Under the pieces are notes generated by a model. The model saw only the letters and a program-made list of their open reading frames with translations. It was not told the origin of the DNA and searched no databases. Made by a program: the position numbers and the translations under genes. From assembly GCA_964352225.1 (NCBI GenBank), contig CAYGRM010000009.1:1-49614 (forward strand): a DNA stretch of 49,614 bases, written 5' to 3'. The number at the start of each line of letters is the position of its first letter. Within the stretch, counting starts at the first letter, position 1. Of the stretch, positions 9,030 through 16,581 are shown one piece after another. This DNA comes from CAJQQY01 sp964352225 (lineage in GTDB: Bacteria; Bacteroidota; Bacteroidia; Chitinophagales; Saprospiraceae).

Positions 9030-10562
9030 ATGCGAAATGATACATCTTCACCTAAAGTTATTTTTGTAATGGGATTACCAGGAAGTGGAAAAACCTTCTT
9101 GGCAATGCACCTTACTAAGATCCTTAGCGCAACTCATATCAGTAGTGATCGCGTTCGGAAAACCTTACAAAAAAATGGTCAATATCAATCAAAAGATAAA
9201 GAGGTTGTTTATCAAGAAATGAAAAGGCTGCTGGCAAAAGGGTTACAACAAAATGAAAATGTAATAGTCGATACTACTTTTTATCAACAAAAAACACGGA
9301 ATGAATTTGAGGCGTTAGCGAAAAAATATTCCTCTAAAATTTATTGGATACGGACTACAGCAAATGAAAAAACGATCCAAAAAAGAGTTGCTAAAAAGAG
9401 ACCCGATAGCGAAGCAGATTTTCAAATTTATCAACTCATTCAGAAACAATTTGAGCCTATAAAAATGGAGTATCTAGAAATTAAAACAGATAATGATGCT
9501 ATTGAAAAAAATATAAAACGAGTTGTAGCATATTGTGAATTGGATTATTATATTTTTCCAAAGAAAAAAATCTCTATTCTCCATGAGCCAGTTTTAAATG
9601 TAATGGAAACTCATATTTCCATTTTGCTGCTCACCAAACAATACGTTTACAAACTAAAGAAACCGTTACGTTTTTCCTTCTTAGATTTTTCTACACTTGA
9701 AAAAAGAAAATTTTATTGTGAGGAAGAGTTTCGGCTTAACAATAGACTTACCCATGACATGTATTTAGATGTCGTCCCCGTCATTCAAGAAGGTAGTGAT
9801 TTTTTCATTGGTAAATCTGGTGATCACATCGTCGATTATGCCGTCAAGATGAAAAGAATAAAAGCATCACAACAAATGCATTTGCTTTTAGAAAAAAACA
9901 AAATTACCAAAAAACACATAGAGCAGATGGTACAAAAATTAGTTCCATTTCATAAAAATGCAAAAGTAATTTCCACTCCTCTAAATACTACTGAGTTAAA
10001 AGAAAACTTCAATGATCTGCGGTCTATGCAAGAAACTATAAAAGAAAAACTAGGAAATGATTTTGAAGAAATCGTGGAAAAAGCTATTCGTTTTTCGGAT
10101 AACTTTGTTGATAAGAATATTGCTTTTTTTAAGGAAAGAATTCAACGAAAAATGATAAGAGATGTACATGGAGATTTACATTCTGGAAATATTTTTATAG
10201 ATGAGGAGATCATCATTTTTGATTGTATTGAGTTTAATTCCAAACTACGAGAACTGGATATATTAAATGAATTAGCCTTCTTTTGCATAGACCTAGATGC
10301 TTACAACCAAACTGATTTGGCTATGTACTTTATGGAAAAATATCTAGTGCTTTTTCCTGAAATTTTAATTTCTCCTTTTGATCAAGAATTATTTTTATAC
10401 TATAAAATCTATCGCACCAACATCAGAGCAAAAGTTTTATTATTAAAAGCTGCTCAAAACCAAGACCTTAAAAAAGGGAAAAATAAATTAGATGAAGTTA
10501 TTATTTATTTGAAATTGATGGATCAATATTTATCAGATTTATCAGATTTATCAGAAAAATAA
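9030..10562 (+). CDS. P-loop kinase fused to APH-like phosphotransferase domain
   Basis: A cytoplasmic 510-residue protein with two nucleotide-dependent modules. The N-terminal module is a COG0645/zeta-toxin-like P-loop kinase: Walker A GLPGSGKT at 15-22, then VIVDTTF near 87 as the probable Walker B strand. The C-terminal module is an aminoglycoside-phosphotransferase-like kinase (COG2187-like). Its catalytic loop is HGDLHSGNIF (His about 380) and its metal-binding segment IFDCIEFN is about 396-403. From memory, the better known fusions of these modules (for example mycobacterial Rv2004c-like proteins) carry them in the opposite order. The substrate is unknown, and antibiotic resistance is not implied. 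The C-terminus ends in a SDL-SDL-SE stretch encoded by a 9-bp tandem repeat (about 10530-10557). Probably co-transcribed with the preceding gene. Confidence 0.8.
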   Translation: MRNDTSSPKVIFVMGLPGSGKTFLAMHLTKILSATHISSDRVRKTLQKNGQYQSKDKEVVYQEMKRLLAKGLQQNENVIVDTTFYQQKTRNEFEALAKKYSSKIYWIRTTANEKTIQKRVAKKRPDSEADFQIYQLIQKQFEPIKMEYLEIKTDNDAIEKNIKRVVAYCELDYYIFPKKKISILHEPVLNVMETHISILLLTKQYVYKLKKPLRFSFLDFSTLEKRKFYCEEEFRLNNRLTHDMYLDVVPVIQEGSDFFIGKSGDHIVDYAVKMKRIKASQQMHLLLEKNKITKKHIEQMVQKLVPFHKNAKVISTPLNTTELKENFNDLRSMQETIKEKLGNDFEEIVEKAIRFSDNFVDKNIAFFKERIQRKMIRDVHGDLHSGNIFIDEEIIIFDCIEFNSKLRELDILNELAFFCIDLDAYNQTDLAMYFMEKYLVLFPEILISPFDQELFLYYKIYRTNIRAKVLLLKAAQNQDLKKGKNKLDEVIIYLKLMDQYLSDLSDLSEK

Positions 10563-10994
10563 GCCCTACAACTTAAAAGCAAAGGGATTTAATTTGGAAA
10601 TGTCTTGTTTGAAATTCTAAAAATCTATTACTTTTAAACATTGAGCCAATTTGAGCTAGCAATATTTGATATTCCCAGTTATTCGCAATCCCATAAACTA
10701 TTGCAAATCAATCACTTATGAAAAAAGTAAAAATAAAACTGGAGACTATCCTATCCTCCAATTTTTAATTTTATACTTTGAGCGAACTTTGTTTTTCCCT
10801 GATCAATCATCGACAAAAACCAAAGGCCTCACATTCTTGAACAGAGATAAATTAAAAATATTTATTTTTTAAACCACTCTCAATTATACCAATTCCATTT
10901 ATCGAATTTCTCTAGACACTCGTCTAAGCTAATAGAAATCACCTGATAATTCATTGATATTAATATCTCAATCACTAATCAAAATATTAATAAA
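10563..10994. other. 432-bp intergenic stretch
   Basis: No credible gene; a 68-codon ORF inside it has no protein-like features. About 30 nt before the next start lies a near-palindrome ATTGATATTAATATC-TCAAT (perfect core GATATTAATATC, 10956-10967), a possible operator for the gene at 10995. No terminator was found for the upstream gene. Confidence 0.4.
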
Positions 10995-11324
10995 ATGAGA
11001 ATCATATCAGTTAACATTGGCGACACAATTATTGAATTTGACAATGATATGTGGACAGGACATGAAAACATATATGTCAATGGAGAATTAGTTTCTAGAA
11101 AATTTTCATGGTTTGGAACAGATCATATTTTTGAAGTAAAAGAAGATGGCGTGTGGGTAGAATATATTTTGACGACGGGTTTTGGATGGTTAGGAATCAC
11201 CGCAGACATTACTCGAAATGGCGTTCCAATTGTGGAATCAGGAAGACAAGGAATGAATCTGAGCGTATCTAATCCTGCTGCTCTCGAAGCACCAAGAAAC
11301 TATCGCTCCGATGATTTTGTATAA
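10995..11324 (+). CDS. Hypothetical protein, small beta-rich
   Basis: A 109-residue protein without a signal peptide. It is beta-strand and aromatic rich (FDNDMWTGHENIYVNGELVS, then FSWFGTDHIFEV), with a glycine-rich middle (TTGFGWLGITADI). The pattern suggests a compact beta-sandwich, but I do not recognise a family. The start at ATG 10995 follows an AT-rich leader with a palindrome. It ends about 30 nt before a strong bidirectional terminator. Confidence 0.65.
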   Translation: MRIISVNIGDTIIEFDNDMWTGHENIYVNGELVSRKFSWFGTDHIFEVKEDGVWVEYILTTGFGWLGITADITRNGVPIVESGRQGMNLSVSNPAALEAPRNYRSDDFV

Positions 11325-11353
11325 AAAAGTTAGTTAGTTAAAAAATGGTCTTT

Positions 11354-11388
11354 AAAAGCTGTTTGATTTTTTTCAAACAGCTTTTTTT
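11354..11388. terminator. Bidirectional Rho-independent terminator
   Basis: A 13-bp stem AAAAGCTGTTTGA / TCAAACAGCTTTT (11354-11366 with 11373-11385) has a T6 loop and a T7 tract on the plus strand. The A run before the stem gives a T run on the minus strand. It serves the two converging genes 10995-11324 and 11400-12800. Confidence 0.92.
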
Positions 11389-11399
11389 ATGGAAGTTGT

Positions 11400-12800
11400 C
11401 TAAAAAATAAATAATTTTTCGCTTAACATTCCCTCCTCATTGCTCAACATAATTATATAATTTCCTTTTCCAAGATTTGACAAATCCAATTGATATTGAT
11501 GACTCGTTTGGTTGATTTTTTTAGAAAAAACTTCTTGCCCTAAAAAGGTGAAAACCTGAATAGTTACTCCCGAGTTGGCAAGCATATTTGCTTGAATAGT
11601 TACGGTGGTTAAAGCTGGATTTGGAAAAAGCATCATCGAACCTTCTCCTTCCAACAATGGACAATCTACTCCTCCAAAATATCTATAATCTTTTCTACTA
11701 TAAGGATGGTCTCCAGCAAAAATTTCTGATTTAAGTTGACCATTACAAAAGTATTCATAAGTAGAAGTATATCTGCTAACTGGATTGCTATAGTGTTGAA
11801 TAAACTCTTCTTTCAAAATCAATTGATCTTCTAAGCTATAATGATAACTAAAACTATCTCTTTGCGTAAGTCGAAAAATCTTCCCATCCTGTGAAATTTG
11901 GTTTTGATACTTTTGTAAAACTTCCACCTCGTTCTTTGAAGTGTAACTTGTAAAAATCAAAAGAGAATCAATCGTATTATTTCTATACGTTTCTAAAAAA
12001 TACTTTACTCGTTGTCCTTTGTCATCAAACTCCGATTCTTCTACATGCCCTGTTTCCCATTGATGGAGGCTTTCGTCAAAATTGAGATATGTTACTACCA
12101 TATTTTTTCCATTATTCGAATATTCATAAATGTATTTATTAGACTCTTTCATCTCCTCAACTAATCCATTCCATCTAGAAAAAAGAGAACTAAGCAGTTG
12201 ACAATTTGCAGCATATTCCATCTCCCAACTACGTCCATATTGAATAGAACCATCTGGATGAAAACTAAAAATATTTTCCTTGATCAAACAACTCTGCTCA
12301 TTAAAAAAACTATCTTGTTCTGACTCTAAAATAAAATCGCCATTACCATTCGAAATAAATGTTTTAGTAGTTTTACGATTTTCATCTTTCTCAAAAGTTA
12401 ATTTATATTTCCTTAACTCATCACTCCAAGAATTACTCGAAGTGACTAATTGTTCAATTAGTTCATGATTAGAATTATAAGTGTATTCATGCAATTCATT
12501 AATCCACTCATTTGGCCCAAAATGAAAATCATTCTTTTCAACTAAATTCCCTGCAGCATCGTACTTAGATGATGATTTCAAATTGTTAGTTGGAAGGTAA
12601 TCTGAATCTCTTGAATCTCTATGAGAAAAGGTTTCTTCTCGTTCTTGCTGATCATAAGTCCAATTATCGAAAGAATAATAATTCCATTTTTCTTCATTGG
12701 CATCCCATTGAGCATAGGCAATTTGGCCTATCTTATTTTGGGAAAAAATGGGAAAGGAAATCAAAAAGGTGAAAAGAAAGATGGGTAGAAATAGCTTCAT
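11400..12800 (-). CDS. Secreted protein with type A T9SS sorting domain, YD-like body
   Basis: An exported 466-residue protein. The signal peptide is about 1-20 (ends FPIFSQ). The body (about 25-385) is built from degenerate repeats of the form 'YD..GN...K...F', seen as KYDAAGNLVEKNDF and EYSNNGKNMVVTYLNF. They resemble the RHS/YD-like repeats found in many Bacteroidota surface proteins. The last 77 residues (390-466) are a Por secretion-tail domain: LFPNPALTTVTI, FLGQEVFSKKI, LGKGNYIIML, and a final SEKLFIF. It is predicted to be carried through the T9SS to the surface. A DSRDSRDSD stretch near residues 60-67 is encoded by a short direct repeat. Transcribed alone; the specific role is unknown. 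Confidence 0.85.
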   Translation of the reverse strand: MKLFLPIFLFTFLISFPIFSQNKIGQIAYAQWDANEEKWNYYSFDNWTYDQQEREETFSHRDSRDSDYLPTNNLKSSSKYDAAGNLVEKNDFHFGPNEWINELHEYTYNSNHELIEQLVTSSNSWSDELRKYKLTFEKDENRKTTKTFISNGNGDFILESEQDSFFNEQSCLIKENIFSFHPDGSIQYGRSWEMEYAANCQLLSSLFSRWNGLVEEMKESNKYIYEYSNNGKNMVVTYLNFDESLHQWETGHVEESEFDDKGQRVKYFLETYRNNTIDSLLIFTSYTSKNEVEVLQKYQNQISQDGKIFRLTQRDSFSYHYSLEDQLILKEEFIQHYSNPVSRYTSTYEYFCNGQLKSEIFAGDHPYSRKDYRYFGGVDCPLLEGEGSMMLFPNPALTTVTIQANMLANSGVTIQVFTFLGQEVFSKKINQTSHQYQLDLSNLGKGNYIIMLSNEEGMLSEKLFIF

Positions 12801-12876
12801 ATTCTTTTTTTTTAGAAAAATTTTAGGTTCTTAGAGAATCCTCGTGAATTTTAGGAACTCCAAAATAACATTAGTA

Positions 12877-12908
12877 TTTTTCACCACATAGACACATAGA
12901 AAACACAG
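12877..12908 (+). repeat. ACCACATAG-type repeat, left copy
   Basis: The sequence TTTTCACCACATAGACACATAG and the bases after it resemble the reverse complement of 13688-13718. The two copies bracket the 204-residue gene 13017-13631 in inverted orientation. A 9-bp inverted repeat GCATCCTCG / CGAGGATGC (12938-12946 with 12974-12982), unusually GC-rich for this contig, lies just inside this copy. Confidence 0.55.
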
Positions 12909-13016
12909 TCCTCAGATCAATTACAGTTTTCGGCTTCGCATCCTCGACGTGCCGACCGAATGGGAGGGATGGACGAGGATGCTTTGTTGGTTGCCGTGTT
13001 CTTTTTTTATTTCAAG

Positions 13017-13631
13017 TTATGTATTTTGGATAAAGTAACTTACTGTCTTTGAATTTGGCTCGCAAAAAACAAACAGACTTCCGTCACACCAAAAATTCAT
13101 ATGTTCTAAATATTCTTCATCGGTTTCAAAATTTTTTTCTTTAACAGGTATTTCCCCAAATGTCATCAGTTGACAAACGAATTTCATCTCTTTCCCCGAT
13201 TTTGGGCATCTTGGAATTTCTAAATCTTGAACTTCAAAAGGTTTATTTGAAATCCCAATGCATTCCATATCATCTATTTCATCAGATTCGATTAATTCTA
13301 TTTTTCGAGATTCAAATTCGATATAAGAATCTTTAGTTAATTCTAAAAATTCACTATCGATTTCTGCTGTCTCTTTTGGGGTGATTATTTTTGGTTCAAG
13401 TTCATTAGTATAATCTAAAACAACTTCTTCAATATTTAAATAGATTGGACAAATTAGGTGAAGTTTGAAAGGTAACCAATTAAACTTTTGGTCTTTGTTA
13501 TCTATAAAACCTAAATATTGAAAATTTGAGATAAAATTATTCTCTGGATATTTTAATTCATTTGGCTTCTTTCCACCTATTTGATGAATTCCTTTTTCAC
13601 TTTCAATAAATTCTAAATACTGATTTTCCAT
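13017..13631 (-). CDS. Hypothetical protein, possibly YwqG/DUF1963-like
   Basis: A soluble 204-residue acidic protein with no signal peptide. Landmarks recalling the DUF1963/YwqG family are HQIGGKKPNEL near the N-terminus (about 16-26), then CPKSGKEMKFVCQLM (about 141-155) and CDGSLFVFCEP (about 180-190). These parallel the 'GG.P', 'CP.CG..M.F..Q' and 'G.L..F.C' positions I remember for that family. Family members sometimes sit with toxin/immunity loci, but there is no toxin gene here. It lies between inverted copies of an ACCACATAG-type repeat and between two leftward secreted-protein genes, and may be a recent insertion. The family call is tentative. Confidence 0.55.
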   Translation of the reverse strand: MENQYLEFIESEKGIHQIGGKKPNELKYPENNFISNFQYLGFIDNKDQKFNWLPFKLHLICPIYLNIEEVVLDYTNELEPKIITPKETAEIDSEFLELTKDSYIEFESRKIELIESDEIDDMECIGISNKPFEVQDLEIPRCPKSGKEMKFVCQLMTFGEIPVKEKNFETDEEYLEHMNFWCDGSLFVFCEPNSKTVSYFIQNT

Positions 13632-13687
13632 TTAATGATTTAGTTTTTTTGTTGCACTTTATTTTCTTTTTTTCTCATGGCAGCCAA

Positions 13688-13718
13688 CTATGTGCTCTAT
13701 GTACCTATGTGGTAAAAA
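13688..13718 (-). repeat. ACCACATAG-type repeat, right copy
   Basis: Read on the minus strand this is TTTTTACCACATAGGTACATAG followed by AGCACATAG, matching the left copy at 12877-12908 with a few substitutions. Together they form an inverted pair about 0.8 kb apart around one gene. Confidence 0.55.
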
Positions 13719-13828
13719 CGTATTTCAAAAGTTCACAGAATTGGTCTAGGAGCCAAATTTTAAAACGTATATTTCCATTTGGTAACAAATCAAAGATACA
13801 AAAAGGTCGTCTCTCTTTTTCGTTACCA

Positions 13829-16270
13829 TTATTTATAAAACCTGGCTTGCTTAATATAAATCTTCCGTTCACTAATTGTTGAATCGACTTTAAACTCAAT
13901 ATCCAAACCAAAATCCTCCTCCGTACAATTACAATTATGAGGAACATTTTCATAAAAATATTTCTTCAAAGCCTTAGCGTAAGTTCCTAATTCCATTAAT
14001 TCTACATCTGTCATAACAGTCGCTCCATTCAAAGCTGGAATATTGGAAAAAGTCAAATACTCAATCATAAAATCTTGATTAGGAATGACCGACCAAGTGA
14101 ATAAAATCAATTGATCGTTCAGAATTCCCGGCTCTGGAAAAACGATACTAAAATCTTTGTACTGAACATTGATGATAAATCCAGGATTAGAATTATATAA
14201 ATTCTTCGTAATCAATACTCCATTCGTATTTTCATTTGGAAAGGAACGATGCACCAAAATCCCCATCGCACAAGACGTGTGTACAATGTTATAATAACTT
14301 CTCTCCTCGAAGGCTCGCCAATTCCAGAGGCTTGCCCAAACTTTTTTTATGGCTTGATCAATCGTTTTCGTGGGGTGGTCTCTCTTCGCAGAATAAGAAC
14401 TATACAAACCTGCCCCAGAAAAATCTTCTAAATCTTCTGCATTCGTGGAAGACCTAAATCGATAAGAGTAAAAATCTTGGAAATTATTAATTCGACTTTT
14501 CACTAAATCTATTAAAACAGGATCGAGTGGAAACGCCTTGATTTGATCTTGCAAATCTTCCAACATCGCTTTTCGAACTGTAGGCGAATTAATAAAATCT
14601 TCATTCCCCAACATTTGATTAATCACGAAATCAAGTCCTGAATCTTTGAGGTGTTTATCGTAATAATAAAATGGAATAGCAAACGCATCTTCAGGTGTCG
14701 GAATTGGATTTCCATCAATCGAGACATTTAGCATCTCTGCAAAGTTAGACGCCTTCCCTCCGATCACCTCCAAGTAAGTATAATCTGCTTCGTGCAAATC
14801 CACCAAACCTTGAACCGACAAATCTGTCGATAATTCAATCGTATCTTGAGGCTCATGAGTTGACCAATAAGCAGTTGCTTCCGCCAAAGTCGCTGATCGA
14901 ATTTCAAAAGAATCAGACCGCACATTTAGATAAACTAACTCATCTAAAAACGAATTCAATTGGTCATTTTCCCACCCATCTCGTAATGCCATATTGGGGG
15001 TGTTTCGGTTATGACTTAGTACATTGATATGACTCAAAGGTGTTTGAAATTCTGTCGTAATTATTCCAGCAACTACGGAAACATCATTTGGAATACCATT
15101 CAACAATACTATATCATGTCGTCCCAAGTAAGTATTTTCCAAATCATCTAACTCAACTTTATTTAAATATCCATAGTTCTCTGCGAGATTAAGTGCTTGA
15201 TAATTTTGTCCTGCATACAATTCCTCGGGAGTAATAATTGGAACATCGCAAAGATTAAACTCAGGTCGATTGGCAAGTAAAAATAATTTCCCTTCGAGGT
15301 AAGATGTGGCAATTATTTTTTCATAAAGTAATTTTATTTTTTCACAAGGCATTTCATTCGCCGAAACAAAATGGAGAATATATTTATCCAAACTTTTATA
15401 GTAATTCAAATTGGAGAGATACATATATCGGTTCTCATTCTCTCGATATTGCGTTTGATTAAATACCCCAAGGCCTTTAGAAAAGCCAAGTTGTTTTACT
15501 GCAAACTCATAATGCAATGGATATCTTTTGGTATTGATATAATACATCAACTCATCTTCAGTATTATAAATTAATTTTACAGCATCCACTTGTCCATCAT
15601 TACTTCTCGCCGGGTTACTACTTATCAAATCAAAAGCAATTGGATCAATCAACTCATTAAAATAATGAAGTTCATCATTTTCTTTTTTGAGCAAATTAAT
15701 CTTAAGAAAAGTATCTCTACCGGTCAAGCTAATCTCACGTGGGTAATATCCTTCCTTGGTCAAAATCAAGGTATCTGTTTTTGCCTTCACAGTCGATCGA
15801 TGCCAAATAGCTTCTCGATCAGCAATCATTGTCAGCTCCCCATTCGAAAAAGCTTTAAAACTTTGCACTTCATCAAGTGTCGAAATTCGTAATAAATAAA
15901 TTCCAATTGGCAAATCAGGAAAAAGATAACTTCCGCTATTCCCCAAATTTGATTCACGCAAAACTTCTCGACCATCAATGGAATACATTTCTAAACCAAT
16001 ATCAAAATCTCCCTCCCAAATCAACGAATTATTAAAAAAACGATAGCTGTTGATCGGATTGATAATACTATCTACTTCTGTATTTTTTATAATAAAATCT
16101 CCGAAGGAATTCGAAATTTGTTCAAGGGAAGAATTGAGCAATTCAACTTTTACACCAGCAAGTGCGCTTCGATTTGCGACATCCTGAATGTGCCCATTAT
16201 AGATCGCCTGCCCATTTAGAAAAATGGGAAAAAAGAGCAAGAAGAAAATTTTCACACTTAAATTTTTCAT
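13829..16270 (-). CDS. Exported PEP-synthase-like protein (PEP/pyruvate-binding domain)
   Basis: An 813-residue exported protein. The signal peptide is about 1-20 (ends FLNGQ). Next comes a carboxypeptidase-regulatory-like beta-sandwich (IYNGHIQDVANRSALAGVKV, about 23-42). A segment at about 70-140 (IDGREVL ... LPIGIYLLRIS) looks like a T9SS sorting fold but sits internally. His414 in TPLSHINVLSHNRNTPNMA resembles the swivelling phosphohistidine domain of PEP synthases and PPDK. From about 500 there is an ATP-grasp PPDK_N-like domain: GGKASNFAEML (about 502-512) and FRSSTNAEDLEDFSGAG (about 602-618). Classical members phosphorylate pyruvate or glucans in the cytoplasm; this one is predicted to be exported, so its phosphate source is unclear. 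The C-terminus has no sorting domain. Confidence 0.8.
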   Translation of the reverse strand: MKNLSVKIFFLLFFPIFLNGQAIYNGHIQDVANRSALAGVKVELLNSSLEQISNSFGDFIIKNTEVDSIINPINSYRFFNNSLIWEGDFDIGLEMYSIDGREVLRESNLGNSGSYLFPDLPIGIYLLRISTLDEVQSFKAFSNGELTMIADREAIWHRSTVKAKTDTLILTKEGYYPREISLTGRDTFLKINLLKKENDELHYFNELIDPIAFDLISSNPARSNDGQVDAVKLIYNTEDELMYYINTKRYPLHYEFAVKQLGFSKGLGVFNQTQYRENENRYMYLSNLNYYKSLDKYILHFVSANEMPCEKIKLLYEKIIATSYLEGKLFLLANRPEFNLCDVPIITPEELYAGQNYQALNLAENYGYLNKVELDDLENTYLGRHDIVLLNGIPNDVSVVAGIITTEFQTPLSHINVLSHNRNTPNMALRDGWENDQLNSFLDELVYLNVRSDSFEIRSATLAEATAYWSTHEPQDTIELSTDLSVQGLVDLHEADYTYLEVIGGKASNFAEMLNVSIDGNPIPTPEDAFAIPFYYYDKHLKDSGLDFVINQMLGNEDFINSPTVRKAMLEDLQDQIKAFPLDPVLIDLVKSRINNFQDFYSYRFRSSTNAEDLEDFSGAGLYSSYSAKRDHPTKTIDQAIKKVWASLWNWRAFEERSYYNIVHTSCAMGILVHRSFPNENTNGVLITKNLYNSNPGFIINVQYKDFSIVFPEPGILNDQLILFTWSVIPNQDFMIEYLTFSNIPALNGATVMTDVELMELGTYAKALKKYFYENVPHNCNCTEEDFGLDIEFKVDSTISERKIYIKQARFYK

Positions 16271-16326
16271 AAGTTATTTTAACCAGTTGGTATATTCTTA
16301 AAGACTTAAAAATACGGAAAAAGGTT

Positions 16327-16476
16327 GGGTGATTCGTGGGAATATCGAATCTCGAACAAGGAATATCCAATCTCGAAGTTTGACGATACTACCTGTATTC
16401 TTCCATGCGAAGTATCGTCAAACTTCGAAATTCCTTGTTGGATATTCGATATTCAATATTCCCATTGGGTCACCTT
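16327..16476. repeat. Long imperfect hairpin of GAATATCGAA/AACAAGGAAT units
   Basis: The core is a perfect 18-bp stem TCGAAGTTTGACGATACT (16373-16390) with its complement at 16411-16428, around a 20-nt loop. Outside it both arms carry variants of GAATATCGAATxTCGAACAAGGAATATCC, pairing imperfectly out to GGTGA/TCACC at the ends. The structure fills most of the 311-bp space between two divergent genes. It looks like a palindromic dispersed element rather than a terminator, since there is no T-tract. I see no other gene or signal in this space. Confidence 0.75.
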
Positions 16477-16581
16477 TTTCAAATTTCATATTAAACATAT
16501 ATATATGAATGAAAGATTCCTTATCCCCTGAGGAATTCTATTTGGGAGTAAAACCGTAAACAATCTAAATTAAAATCCTCT

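Noticed and set aside
9030..10562. Aminoglycoside resistance gene
   Set aside because: Only an APH-like fold is seen, fused to a P-loop kinase. This family is not known to me as a resistance determinant.
10666..10872. 68-codon ORF between the kinase/APH gene and the next gene
   Set aside because: It has no upstream signal and low-complexity composition, and nothing suggests a fold. It reads as chance in AT-rich DNA.
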